Source: Acidimicrobiales bacterium (GTDB taxonomy: Bacteria > Actinomycetota > Acidimicrobiia > Acidimicrobiales > Aldehydirespiratoraceae). From it: DNA of 64,000 nucleotides. The stretch is from contig JAJCXY010000003.1 in the NCBI GenBank assembly GCA_029263215.1, positions 62,001-126,000 of the forward strand, given 5' to 3'. Positions within the stretch are counted from its first letter, which is position 1. Every line of letters begins with the position of its first letter. The notes below the pieces were generated by a model. The model was given only the letters and a program-made list of their open reading frames with translations. It was not told where the DNA came from and searched no databases. The position numbers and the translations under genes are program-made. Shown here piece by piece: positions 44,034-53,423 of the stretch.

Positions 44034-44594
44034 TCAAGCGTGAACGAATCGGCCGACGTCGGCCCTCGTGGCCGGCAGGATGAGGGAGCAGTCCCAGGTC
44101 GCCTTCAAGACGCCATCCTGGTTGCGGAACTCCATGAACATCGTGAGGTAGTGCTTGCCTCGCTGGACGAACTTCTGCCTTGTCGTGATCGTGGTGGTAA
44201 TGACTTCGCCGACACCGAAGGGCTCGTTGATCTCGATCTGCTGGCCAGGGTTGCGGGCACCCGGAGTACGGATCCAGGAGCCGATTCCCGAAGATCCGAT
44301 GCAATAGAACGCGACCGCCGTTACGAAGATCGGGTGCTGGAGCAGTTCACCGGTTGGGGAATGCACGCCTGCGTATTCCGGGTCGACATACAGCGGATCA
44401 GTTTCGCCGCAGGCACGGTTGTACGAGGCAACGTCGTCGTCGGCGACCGTGAAGGTGTGTGATGCGTCTGCGCGCTCACCGACGGTGGCCTCCTCCCAGG
44501 TCTCGTACTGCTCCCATCCGAGATGGAATTGACGCTCGAAGTCCTTCTGCCTCTGGGTCTCGATGTACCGATTCAGCCGGTCAGGTGTCTGCAT
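44034..44594 (-). CDS. MaoC/FAS1-type dehydratase partner protein
   Basis: A 186-residue hot-dog-fold protein of the N-terminal MaoC dehydratase type: GERADASHTFTVADDDVASY, NRACGETDPLYVDPEYA, then QQIEINEPFGVGEVITTTI. It carries the binding half, while the adjacent gene carries the HTN catalytic half; the two probably make a heterodimeric hydratase. It begins the minus-strand operon 43545-44594, divergent from the envelope cluster. Confidence 0.8.
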   Translation of the reverse strand: MQTPDRLNRYIETQRQKDFERQFHLGWEQYETWEEATVGERADASHTFTVADDDVASYNRACGETDPLYVDPEYAGVHSPTGELLQHPIFVTAVAFYCIGSSGIGSWIRTPGARNPGQQIEINEPFGVGEVITTTITTRQKFVQRGKHYLTMFMEFRNQDGVLKATWDCSLILPATRADVGRFVHA

Positions 44595-44817
44595 CGGACA
44601 ACCTCCTCCTTCACCTCGCCCTGCACAGGCAGGGTCGCTTCGTCAACGCTACCCACCGACGCGCCACGCGTCGAAATGGTCGCGGAGCAGCCTGCGGCCG
44701 ACGGTCAGCGGGTTGGCTCGGCCCTCAGCATCGTCACTAGAGTCGGCTCTGGCTGCCGCACTGGGTGGCAGTCGGTATGCGGGAAAGCCCCTGGTTGGGT
44801 GGATTCATCGGTGCAAG
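44595..44817. other. Divergent intergenic region
   Basis: A 223-base region between the MaoC pair and the envelope cluster. Both promoters should lie here, but I see no convincing -35/-10 pair. The frame of the plus-strand gene is open through the region but shows no signal or homology. Confidence 0.4.
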
Positions 44818-46215
44818 ATGTTCAGTGACGTGATCGTCGCTATCGGCGGTGGCCTGATGGGCACCGGCGCGATGGCCGTCGTCAGATCATCTCGGAAAGG
44901 CGACAACCTAGACCAAGCTCCGATGCCCGCCCCGGTTATCGCGCTCATGATTGCCCGAGCCGGCGCGGCCGTGTTGCTCGCCCTGGCGGTCGGTTTCCTG
45001 GTGGCCGAGGCCGACTCGTCGGTGGTCGACATGGCGCTGGCTTTCCTCGCCGCGGCAGCGGTGGGCGCGGTGATTCTCCGGGTGGCCAGGCCGTCCAGTC
45101 GCCGGGCTTCGGTCGGGTTGTTACTGGTTGGTCTCGGCGGGATGTTGTGTGCCGCGTGGGTGGGCGACGCGCTCCTCACCGGATCAACCCCTGACGCCGT
45201 TGCCGACTCGAGTTCTGGCGCCGACGCGGTCATCGCCACGCCTCCACCTCCTCCGTTGGCCACTGATGCCACCGGCGATTGTGAGTGCGATCCCAGCGAA
45301 GATCTAGTGGCAATCGGCGTCGGTTCGGACGGGTCCATCTATGTGGAGGCCGCCTCCGACTTCGCGGCAGGCGAGCGGATCTGGTTGTGGTTCGCCGAGA
45401 TGCCCGTCGCCCCGATCCAAGCCATCGCCGAACTCGCAGGCTGGGCGCTTCAGGTCCCACCCACCGGTTCGGCCGACTTCGGCGACATGGCGGTCGTCGA
45501 TGACTCCGGCAAGCTGCACCTTCAGGTCGGGTTCGACCCAGGCCCGGTTGCGGCCACCTCCGAGGCCGGTGATCGGGTACCCGACGTCGGCTACGCCCTC
45601 CCTGGCGACGGGTCCACAGTCGTGAGCAGCAGCGCGGACTTGACGAGCGAGGTCCAAGCTGCGTTCCCCTCGCTCCCTCCCACCCACTGGCAGCTGGCGC
45701 TGACACTGCTCGGCGCTTCTACGGCTGATGGCACATTCACCTACGAACTCGGCCGCGCTCGCGAGCCCGATGTAGCGCACACGCGAGAGATCGTGATGGG
45801 CGCCGACTCGGTGGCATTTCACGACGACGGTGGGGCGGCACGGGGTGGCGCGTCGCTCTATCTCGATCGCAACGGTCCGGAAACATCGACGAGCTGTGTG
45901 TGGACCGAATCGGGCACCACGGAGTGCAGCGACTCGGCGGCGTCGAGCTTCGCCGGCCAACTGCGCCACCTGTTGGGCGATCCCGCGGCAACCGATGCTG
46001 TTGTCGTCACCAGCCGGGTCATCGACAACCAAGTCGCCGCCTGCGTGGTGGTCTCGGCCAGCGTGGCAGGCGGCCCCCACGTCGGCGAGTACTGCTCGCT
46101 GCCGAACGGCGTGTTGGCATTTGTCGACGACCGCTCCGACGACGCTCTCTACGTGCTCGTCGGACAAGACCCCGATGTCGACCCCGCCCGCCTCCTCGTT
46201 CCGGAGGCGGACTGA
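44818..46215 (+). CDS. Membrane protein with four helices and a large outer domain (unknown)
   Basis: A 465-residue protein that I do not recognise. Four predicted transmembrane segments lie in the first 120 residues (about 4-21, 39-64, 69-89 and 98-121). A Pro-rich spacer (TPPPPPLATD) follows, then about 300 beta-rich residues containing several Cys, a CECD motif and IYVEAASDFAAGERIWLWF. The topology suggests a membrane anchor with a large exported domain. ATG 44818 is the first start before the membrane segments. Its stop overlaps the next ATG by one base (TGATG), so it heads a four-gene cluster. Confidence 0.72.
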   Translation: MFSDVIVAIGGGLMGTGAMAVVRSSRKGDNLDQAPMPAPVIALMIARAGAAVLLALAVGFLVAEADSSVVDMALAFLAAAAVGAVILRVARPSSRRASVGLLLVGLGGMLCAAWVGDALLTGSTPDAVADSSSGADAVIATPPPPPLATDATGDCECDPSEDLVAIGVGSDGSIYVEAASDFAAGERIWLWFAEMPVAPIQAIAELAGWALQVPPTGSADFGDMAVVDDSGKLHLQVGFDPGPVAATSEAGDRVPDVGYALPGDGSTVVSSSADLTSEVQAAFPSLPPTHWQLALTLLGASTADGTFTYELGRAREPDVAHTREIVMGADSVAFHDDGGAARGGASLYLDRNGPETSTSCVWTESGTTECSDSAASSFAGQLRHLLGDPAATDAVVVTSRVIDNQVAACVVVSASVAGGPHVGEYCSLPNGVLAFVDDRSDDALYVLVGQDPDVDPARLLVPEAD

Positions 46216-47343
46216 TGGAGGCCGGACGGCTCGTAATTGCTTCCTTCTTGATCGTCGTCGTTATCTCCAACGCCTGGTCACAGGACCGGGTTGGGGCGCA
46301 GGAGACCGAGGACGTACCGGCGGTGATCTCCGAGCTGGTAGAGCTGCTGCCCCAAGACGATGGTGACCCCTTGTTGGCTGAATTTCTTCTGGCGCCGAGC
46401 GAGACGGGAAGTCTTGGCGACGACCCCGTTGGAGATGTAGCCGGGTTCGGCGAGGTCGAACCCGGATCAGGAGGGCCGGATCTGATCCGATTCTCCATGT
46501 TCACCCTCCCCGCACAGCATCTGATCGATGGCTTCGCCACCTTGATCGAGTCCGAGCCCCGGCCCACGGGAATCACCCTCTACGGTCAGGACCCATGGGT
46601 CGCACCTGGGCCCGAGACCACCGTGGTCGCAGTGGTTGCCGAGTTCGACCGGACTTACTGTCAACCTCGAAGACGCCTGCATTACCCAGCTCAACGTGCG
46701 GAGGCCCGGACCCACGACCCCGGAGGCGAGACTCTTCACCGAGGATCCCAGGCGAGATACCAACATCTCCTACCAGCTCGCAGGCTGGGAAACCCTGCCT
46801 ACATACGCAACCGAGGCCGACACCACCACCGAGGCCTTCGACACGGTTGTTCGCGACTCCAGCCTTTTCGGAGCGGTCTTCGACAGCCAGGCCGTCCTCT
46901 TCGTCCCCCTGTCGCAACTCGAAGACGTCAGCGCCGTTCGAGTGGGCATCAGATGCACCAGCGCCGCGCCCGCGGGCGGAAGTTCTGACCAGTCGGATCT
47001 GGTGCCCTTCGACCCGACGTCGCTGGCTGCCGCCTACTTCGGCCCAGCCAGTGCCATCCCGGAACCATCGACGACGACTACCACCACGTCACCAGCCACG
47101 ACCGGCGACTCAGCCGCCGTCGAGGGGGACGACCCGACCGGCGCAGCGGGCGAGGAAGCCGAAGAAGCGCTCGAGGCGACCCCCGGACTCACGGCCGCCG
47201 ATCCTTCGTCTCCGCGTGACCTATTGGGGACGTGGGCCCTGATCGTCGGCCTCACGATGGTCGCGGCAGGAGGCTGGGTGCTGCATGCCACACCTCTGTG
47301 GGGACGCCCCGATGGGCCATCCGCCGAAGCAGGACCCGACTAG
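46215..47343 (+). pseudogene. Secreted, C-terminally anchored protein interrupted by a +1 frameshift
   Basis: Coding runs from ATG 46215 (signal peptide LVIASFLIVVVISNAWS) in one frame to about 46650, then continues one base on in a second frame to TAG 47341-47343. The junction lies near GAFDR-like EFDR in frame one and LTVNLEDACITQL in frame two. The joined product would be about 375 residues: signal peptide, acidic domain, a Thr-rich spacer (EPSTTTTTTSPATT) and a C-terminal transmembrane helix (WALIVGLTMVAAGGWVL). The cause could be a sequencing error, a recent mutation or programmed frameshifting. Function unknown. Confidence 0.65.
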
Positions 47344-47363
47344 ATGCGAAGGGAGGGAGCAGG

Positions 47364-48026
47364 GTGCAACAACGACAAGTCGGATTCCTCCTCATAGGGG
47401 TTGGCCTGATCCTGACCGTGGGTGCGATGTTTATCGGCGGCGAGTCCGACGATGACACCCAGACCACCGCCGTCTCTGAGGACGACTCCGAGAGCACTGA
47501 AGGGTCCGATGAAGCCACCACCACAGGCTCCACGACCGTGGCGCCGTCGACCACCCAAGCTTCCACCACATCAGCGGCGCCCACCACGACATCAGCCACG
47601 ACGACCACCACAACCGCCGCACCATCGACGACACAGTCGCCCACCACGACCACAGCGGCACCAACGACCACGACTCTCGCGCACGAGGTGGCGATTTCGA
47701 ACTTCGTGGAGGAGTTTGCCGCCGCGATCGAGGCCAACGACGTCGAATGGCTCTTGGAGCGCCTCAACGGATCGATGATCCTGGGCTACGGCGAGGCCGT
47801 CTGCCGCGCGTTCATCGAGGATGAGATTCTCCTTCTCAGGCAGTATCAGCTCACCGGCCCGGTGGTGGGGCCGGTGACCAAGAGCCTGTCGACCGGTGTC
47901 GGTGAGGTTTCGGTGGAAAACATCTACACGGTCGACACGAGCTTCGTCTTCCAGGGTTCGCCGTTCGACTCCCGAGCCGACTTCGTCATGGGCGATCCGA
48001 TCACATGGCTGGCGATATGCCGATAG
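47364..48026 (+). CDS. Anchored protein with a threonine-rich stalk (unknown)
   Basis: A 220-residue protein. GTG 47364, seven bases after GGGAGGG, starts just before an N-terminal transmembrane helix (VGFLLIGVGLILTVGAMFI). About 70 residues of acidic then Thr/Ser/Pro-rich stalk (repeats of TTTTAAPTTTT type) follow. The C-terminal 110-residue domain begins near HEVAISNFVEEFAAAIEAND and resembles an NTF2/SnoaL-like cone fold only by its helix-strand pattern. It is the third gene of the cluster, 20 bases after the frameshifted gene. Confidence 0.7.
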   Translation: MQQRQVGFLLIGVGLILTVGAMFIGGESDDDTQTTAVSEDDSESTEGSDEATTTGSTTVAPSTTQASTTSAAPTTTSATTTTTTAAPSTTQSPTTTTAAPTTTTLAHEVAISNFVEEFAAAIEANDVEWLLERLNGSMILGYGEAVCRAFIEDEILLLRQYQLTGPVVGPVTKSLSTGVGEVSVENIYTVDTSFVFQGSPFDSRADFVMGDPITWLAICR

Positions 48027-48064
48027 CCCTCAAGACCCGACCAGTAGTCAGCGAAAGGCATTAG

Positions 48065-50311
48065 ATGCCAGCAGACGGAGCAAGCGCATTCGGGTCATGG
48101 CTCCCCGGAGGAAGCGTTCTGGAAGCAGCCATACCAGTCATCACCGACCTGCTTCAAGTAGCAGCGGGGATCACTATCTCCGATGCGTTGGGCGAACCAG
48201 GGACTCAGGTCGACGCGGCGGGTGATGCGGTCGCAGATGGCCTCGAGGAAGCCGCCAACGCGTTGCCATACTCTCCAGAGGAGCAGGTCTACACCCTGGC
48301 ACACCGCCTCACCCGCACAGTCGAAGAGGGCGCTGGTCGATTCCGAAACGAAGTGAACGACGTCGCCAACGAACTCCGACGGGTAGGCAGGAATGTCGAC
48401 CACAAGTTGTCTGAGGTCAGCTCCACAGCGGAGAGCGTGACCACAATGGCCGCGGGCGTTGCCGCTTCCACCGATGACGAGTTACTCAAGCTCGGCGCCA
48501 CTGGACTGGCCGGAGTCGCGAGTCAGATCCACGACAGTGTCGACGAACTACAGCGGATGCTCGAGGTCGATCGCCGGCGCATGGATGAGGCCACACACGA
48601 TTTCCAACGCGAACTGGACCAGCATCTGTATGAGACGAACGCGGAGTTCGCGCGGCGGGTCACCCGAGAGATGGAACGCGTCGACTGGCGTCAACTTGGC
48701 CGGGAGACCCGTCGGCTCCGTCGCCGACTATTCGAAGAAGCACTACGGATCAGAACTACAGCGGCCGCATACCAACTGCTCGTCAACACGGTGCAGGCAG
48801 AACTGGAGGCGATCCTAGACGTAGGTGTCCCGGAATCCGGAGAGTCCGATTCGATGCCAGGAGTCCTCTCCTTGATCGTGGCGGCCATGTTCGGGGGCCT
48901 TTTCTTAGCGGCGGGTCTCGCGGGTCTGATGCCCACATTGTCCGACGACGCTGGTGCTGTCATGGCGGTGAGCGGAGCCTCCCTCGGCGAAGAGACACAG
49001 CAGTCGGGCGCGGCTTCGCCGCCTTCGTCATCGTCGGATTCTGTTGCCTTGAGCCCGTGGATGCCTGCGCTGAGCCCCCTCGGCGCCACGGTCGAGGTGG
49101 ACAACCCGGTTGCCGCTTTGCCACCAGACCCGATGATGCCGACCCTGATCGACCTCTGCGTGGGGCTCATGCACGGATCCGGGATGTCCCTCATCTTCTA
49201 CGACCTCCGTTTGGCCTATGTACCGAGCGGAGCACGTATCGGACTCATGTCGTACGGCCCACCGGGTGGCACCACTCCCTTTTCCGGAGAGGGCGCTCTC
49301 GACGAAAATGGGTATACGCGCGTGCAGTTCGACATCTTCCAATTCGGCTCGTACATACCCCAGATGCTCACCATCGACGACGGTGGTGAGATCACCGAAC
49401 TGCCCGGATCAGTATTGGGGGGCACCATGGAAGTGGGTAGCCCTGAGCAGGCCTGCGACCCTGCCGACCTGGCCCCGCTGCCGCCTGAGCCGGAAATCGT
49501 AGATGTCCCAGCCACAGTCACTGCGAGCCCTGGCGGCGGAGCGGTAAGCGCTCCGCCGGCCGCTTCAACGCCATCGGAAGGAATCATCGTCACCGCAGGT
49601 TCGCCCCAGCTCGTCTCCACCGGCGAATCCGCCGGCACGAGCGGCACAGGAGCCGATGACGACAACGACACCGAACGAGCCATCGGACTGGGACTGGTCG
49701 CCGCGGCGACCGCCGGGCTGGCAACGGCAGGAAACCCTGATCTCACGAATCGCTCTCCGCGCCGCCGACGGAGCGGATCAGCTACAACGCCGCCCCGTAC
49801 CTACAGCGCTGAGGATCGTGCCTTCCTTCAGGAGATCTACAAGGGCGCCAGCGATGCCGGCGTGAACATCCTCGGGCTCGCCACGGTCGGCAGCATCGAC
49901 GACTCACTCGCGGGGAGCAAGGCCAACCCCGTCACCATCGGCAAGGCCGCAACGCTCTACGTGAGGATGGGAGCCGACGGTTCGTTGTTGGCTCCACGGG
50001 GGCACAGCGATACCGCGGCAGCATCAATTCTGAAGATCGATGTGCGACCGGGCGTCGAGTACGACTCCGATGGCAATCGTCATGTCATCTGGCACTCACA
50101 TGTCACTCAGATCGACGTTGAGACCGCACAGATCACCGATTCGAGCGCTGCAGGGCCCAGTACTGCGGAGTGGGATGCCAAGGTCGACGAGCGCCCATTC
50201 GTCGAGTGGGCCAACGATCCGGAGTTCAAGGACTGGGTGGTCGAATCGATGCCGTCCACGCCCGGCGAGGCGGTGGCTCAGGCCCTGGGAGGCGCCGGCG
50301 TTACAAACTGA
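48065..50311 (+). CDS. Large coiled-coil membrane protein (unknown)
   Basis: A 748-residue protein with no family that I recognise. Residues about 60-250 are helical and heptad-rich (LAHRLTRTVEEGAGRFRNEV, VDELQRMLEVDRRRMDEATH), suggesting a coiled coil. A transmembrane segment lies at about 264-290. A beta-rich domain follows (DLCVGLMHGSGMSLIFYDLR), then a Pro/Ser/Thr linker and a weaker hydrophobic stretch near 540-557. A C-terminal domain of about 150 residues begins near YSAEDRAFLQEIYKGASDAG and contains HVIWHSHVTQIDV. It is the last gene of the cluster and probably links cytosolic and outer parts. Confidence 0.75.
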   Translation: MPADGASAFGSWLPGGSVLEAAIPVITDLLQVAAGITISDALGEPGTQVDAAGDAVADGLEEAANALPYSPEEQVYTLAHRLTRTVEEGAGRFRNEVNDVANELRRVGRNVDHKLSEVSSTAESVTTMAAGVAASTDDELLKLGATGLAGVASQIHDSVDELQRMLEVDRRRMDEATHDFQRELDQHLYETNAEFARRVTREMERVDWRQLGRETRRLRRRLFEEALRIRTTAAAYQLLVNTVQAELEAILDVGVPESGESDSMPGVLSLIVAAMFGGLFLAAGLAGLMPTLSDDAGAVMAVSGASLGEETQQSGAASPPSSSSDSVALSPWMPALSPLGATVEVDNPVAALPPDPMMPTLIDLCVGLMHGSGMSLIFYDLRLAYVPSGARIGLMSYGPPGGTTPFSGEGALDENGYTRVQFDIFQFGSYIPQMLTIDDGGEITELPGSVLGGTMEVGSPEQACDPADLAPLPPEPEIVDVPATVTASPGGGAVSAPPAASTPSEGIIVTAGSPQLVSTGESAGTSGTGADDDNDTERAIGLGLVAAATAGLATAGNPDLTNRSPRRRRSGSATTPPRTYSAEDRAFLQEIYKGASDAGVNILGLATVGSIDDSLAGSKANPVTIGKAATLYVRMGADGSLLAPRGHSDTAAASILKIDVRPGVEYDSDGNRHVIWHSHVTQIDVETAQITDSSAAGPSTAEWDAKVDERPFVEWANDPEFKDWVVESMPSTPGEAVAQALGGAGVTN

Positions 50312-50352
50312 CGGCGGTCACCTGCTTGCCGCCTGGTCGGCGACCTTACTTG

Positions 50353-51594
50353 TCAGCCCGATCGGACATGGGTGTAGGCGGCCGGAAACAGGGCGTAGAA
50401 CATGGAGGCCTTCAGCAGCTTGGTTAGGTCGACCTGATCAAGTGCGGTGTGGACATACTCCTCCTCCATCGGGCCGAAGCCCAGTGTCGGAATGCCGGCC
50501 ACGCCCGACGAGTAGGTGCCGTTGGTGCTGAATCTCCAGATGTCGACCGGCGGTGCTTCGCCCCAGAGGGCGGCGCAGGTCAGCTGGCCGGCAGCGATGA
50601 GGGGGTCGTCGGCGTCGAGCAGCCAACCGGGAAAGAATGCCGGGCCGCTCAGATCGAGATCCGTCCAACTCGTCACCGGTTGCATCGGCACCTCGGCCAC
50701 GCCTCCTAGCGGGCCGACCACGGCCTCGATCTCGGCCCGGACGCTCTCGGGGGTCTCGCCGGGCACGACTCGACGGTCGATTGTGGCCTCGCACCACGAC
50801 GGCACGCTGTTGGGAGTTCGGGGCCCTTCGATCATGGTGACGACCTGGGTTCCAGGGCCCAGGATGTCGTTCGACGGCAGCTTCGCGGTCATGGCGTCGA
50901 GCGCGTCGAGGATCGGCCGCATCTTGAGAATCGCGTTGTCGCCCAGCTCAGGGGTACTGGCGTGCGACGCCACGCCGCGCACCTTCACCCGCACCTCGCA
51001 GCGGCCACGATGACCGCGCCGCAGGGTGAGATCGGTGGCTTCGGCCAGCAGCACGGCGTCGGGTCTGGGATAGCCGTCGACCTCCATCAGGTGACGCATC
51101 GCGAACCCCTCGGCATCTTCTTCGAGGGTTGCGCCCTGCACCGTCACCGTGCAGTCAGCCGTGAGATTGAGCTCGGCCGCCAGGCGGGCGCCGTACAGAA
51201 TCGACGCCACCCCCGCCTTACAGTCCGATGCCCCGAGGCCGTACATCTTTCCATCGGCGATCGTCGGTTCGAGTGGCGGATACGGCCAGTCCTCTTCATC
51301 GGCGATCTCGTTGTGGTCGAGGTGGGCGTCGTAGAGCAGCTGGTATTGCCCTGTTCCGACCGAGCCCAGAGCATCACCCGCGCTCGCTGCGCGCACATCG
51401 TCGAAGCCGCTGGCGCGCATCTCCTCGAGCGTCCTTTCCACCGCTGGGCCCTCCTCGCCGGTGTAGGTGCGCATACGAATGATGTCGGCCAGGTACTCAA
51501 CCTGAGCATCGGCAAACGCGGGAGCGCCAGCTTTCACCCGTTCAGCGGCATCGGTGAGGTGTCCGGGTATTGAGAGATCGGCTTGGTCGCCCAT
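50353..51594 (-). CDS. ygeY: M20 hydrolase of the YgeY group
   Basis: A 413-residue zinc hydrolase. YDAHLDHNEIADEEDW, GLGASDCKAGVASILYGA and GATLEEDAEGFAMRHLM carry the metal and catalytic residues. The overall sequence fits the YgeY group, usually paired with the carbamoyltransferase YgeW in purine or ureide utilisation clusters. Here the YgeW gene lies three bases upstream on the same strand. Candidate substrates are ureido- or carbamoyl-amino acids. The GeneBank-style name 'selenium metabolism hydrolase' used for this group is not supported by anything nearby. Confidence 0.85.
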   Translation of the reverse strand: MGDQADLSIPGHLTDAAERVKAGAPAFADAQVEYLADIIRMRTYTGEEGPAVERTLEEMRASGFDDVRAASAGDALGSVGTGQYQLLYDAHLDHNEIADEEDWPYPPLEPTIADGKMYGLGASDCKAGVASILYGARLAAELNLTADCTVTVQGATLEEDAEGFAMRHLMEVDGYPRPDAVLLAEATDLTLRRGHRGRCEVRVKVRGVASHASTPELGDNAILKMRPILDALDAMTAKLPSNDILGPGTQVVTMIEGPRTPNSVPSWCEATIDRRVVPGETPESVRAEIEAVVGPLGGVAEVPMQPVTSWTDLDLSGPAFFPGWLLDADDPLIAAGQLTCAALWGEAPPVDIWRFSTNGTYSSGVAGIPTLGFGPMEEEYVHTALDQVDLTKLLKASMFYALFPAAYTHVRSG

Positions 51595-51597
51595 ATC

Positions 51598-52590
51598 TCA
51601 GAACTCCCCGCCCATGGTGAGCGCCATCAATGCCTTCTGGATATGGAGCCGGTTCTCGGCCTGCTGGTAGATGACCGACTGGGGCCCGTCGATCACTTCA
51701 TCGTCGGCCTCATAACCACGGTCGACGGGCATGCAATGCATGTACACAGCGTCGTCTTTGGCCAATGCCATCCGTTCGGTGGTGGCCCGCCAGTCGGTGT
51801 GCTTGGCCGCCATGGCCTCCACCTCGTCTTGTTCTTCGGTGACCATGATCGGTCCCCACGACTTGGGGTAGAGGAAATCGGCGTCGGCGAACGCCTCGTC
51901 CATGTCGTGGGTCTCGGTGAAGGTGGCTCCGGCGTCTTCCGCGTTGGCTCGAGCGGTATCCATGATGTCGGGCATCAGGTGATAGCCCTCGGGATAAGCG
52001 AGGGTGACGTCCATCCCGAATCGAGGCATCAGCATCACCAGCGACTGGGGAACGCTGAGCGGGCGCACGTACTTCGGAGCGTGCGTCCACGAGATCACGA
52101 ACTTGCGACCGCTGAGATCAGAACCGAACCGCTCGACGAGGGTCATGAGGTCGGCCATCGCCTGGCAGGGATGGTCGATGTCGTCCTGCATGCTGAAGAT
52201 GGGAGCATCGGCGTGTTCGGCCATCTCGTACAGATAGTCCTGGCCGATCCCGGTGCGACAGTCACGAATCGCGATGCCTTCGCCGAATCCGCTCAGGACC
52301 CGACCGGTGTCGCGGGCGTTCTCACCATGGCCGATCTGGGTGGCGGCCGGGGTGAGATACACTCCATGCCCACCGAGCTGGGTCATGCCGGTTTCGAACG
52401 AGTTGCGGGTGCGGGTGCTCTCCTCGAAGAACAGCATGTAGAGGGTCTTGGCCCGCAGAATCTGATCGTGGAGCTCCCCGGCATGACGTTGTCCCTTCAG
52501 CTGGACAGCTAGATCGATCGCAGTCCTGAGGTCGTCGACCGACCAGTCCTGAGTGGTGATGAAGTCCTTCTGAAACAGGTGATCGTTCAC
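51598..52590 (-). CDS. ygeW: YgeW-type knotted carbamoyltransferase
   Basis: A 330-residue member of the aspartate/ornithine carbamoyltransferase superfamily. ESTRTRNSFE is the carbamoyl-phosphate loop, IDHPCQAMADLMTL is the second site, and HCMPVDRGYEADDEVIDGPQ replaces the ornithine-specific HCLP loop with an acidic variant as in YgeW. It should form carbamoyl phosphate from a carbamoyl compound, or the reverse. The GTG at 52588-52590 is chosen from the family start (NDHLFQKDF). It is operonic with the YgeY gene. Confidence 0.85.
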   Translation of the reverse strand: MNDHLFQKDFITTQDWSVDDLRTAIDLAVQLKGQRHAGELHDQILRAKTLYMLFFEESTRTRNSFETGMTQLGGHGVYLTPAATQIGHGENARDTGRVLSGFGEGIAIRDCRTGIGQDYLYEMAEHADAPIFSMQDDIDHPCQAMADLMTLVERFGSDLSGRKFVISWTHAPKYVRPLSVPQSLVMLMPRFGMDVTLAYPEGYHLMPDIMDTARANAEDAGATFTETHDMDEAFADADFLYPKSWGPIMVTEEQDEVEAMAAKHTDWRATTERMALAKDDAVYMHCMPVDRGYEADDEVIDGPQSVIYQQAENRLHIQKALMALTMGGEF

Positions 52591-52802
52591 GGTGCTGATG
52601 CCTCTTCGTTGCTGATGGTCGACAAGTCCCTGCCGCCCTCGAACCCCAGATCCGGGGCCGTCTGAGACGCAGTGTCGGAGCGGTGACTGTAGGCCAAACA
52701 TACACGGTTCCCGCACAGTGAAGATGCTGCAGAAAGCGCAAATGGATCGCGTGCTGAGCGCGCCGTGGGAACCATCGCGCCGCTCGCGTCGTTCATACCG
52801 CA

Positions 52803-53423
52803 ATGAGCTGGTTCACCCGCACCCGTACCTGGATACTGATCGCCACCGCATTGGTGGTCGGCGCCGTCGCCTTCCTGGCATTTGCCGTGTTCGGCATCCA
52901 CACCCTCTTCATCGACGACGAGGTCGATGAAGCCGCACCGGTGTTCGACAGCAACGCCAGTACTTCGGGACTGGCCAGCGATGTGATGACCACCGAACAA
53001 GCGGCCGAGATCGACCAAGCCATGATCGACACGGAAACACCACCGAGCGAGCAGGCCAGCGACGACATGCCGGCCCCGGAGGTAGTCATCGAAGCGTCGG
53101 GATCGTTCGTCGATCGATCTCATCCCGCGGCCGGCGTCGCCCAGGTACTCGGTGACGGAACCGGACAACGATTCCTCCGATTCGAAGATTTCGAAACCGA
53201 CAACGGACCGGACCTCAACGTCTACCTATCGACCGCTGCGCCCGACGCTCCGGCAGGGGAATTCAATGATGACTTCATCGACCTCGGCGACCTGAAGGGC
53301 AACATCGGACCTCAGAACTACGAGATCCCCCTCGATGCAGATCTGTCGCAATACCAAACCGTGGTGATCTGGTGCGTGCGCTTCGGTGTGGCGTTCGGTG
53401 CCGCCGAACTCGTGCCGACCTGA
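52803..53423 (+). CDS. Membrane-anchored DM13-domain protein
   Basis: A 206-residue protein: N-terminal transmembrane helix (about 10-31), an acidic linker and a DM13 domain. The domain shows GSFVDRSHPAAGVAQVLGDG, then FLRFEDFETDNGPDLNVYLS, LGDLKGNIGPQNYEIP and VVIWCVRFGVAFGAAEL; the Cys in the last segment is conserved in the family. DM13 proteins are exported and proposed to take part in redox or electron transfer. It is divergent from the YgeW gene across about 210 bases. Confidence 0.88.
   Translation: MSWFTRTRTWILIATALVVGAVAFLAFAVFGIHTLFIDDEVDEAAPVFDSNASTSGLASDVMTTEQAAEIDQAMIDTETPPSEQASDDMPAPEVVIEASGSFVDRSHPAAGVAQVLGDGTGQRFLRFEDFETDNGPDLNVYLSTAAPDAPAGEFNDDFIDLGDLKGNIGPQNYEIPLDADLSQYQTVVIWCVRFGVAFGAAELVPT

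Noticed and set aside
47515-47690. Short direct repeats resembling a CRISPR or VNTR
   Set aside because: They are ACC/ACG-rich codons of a Thr-rich stalk in frame, without regular spacer/repeat units.
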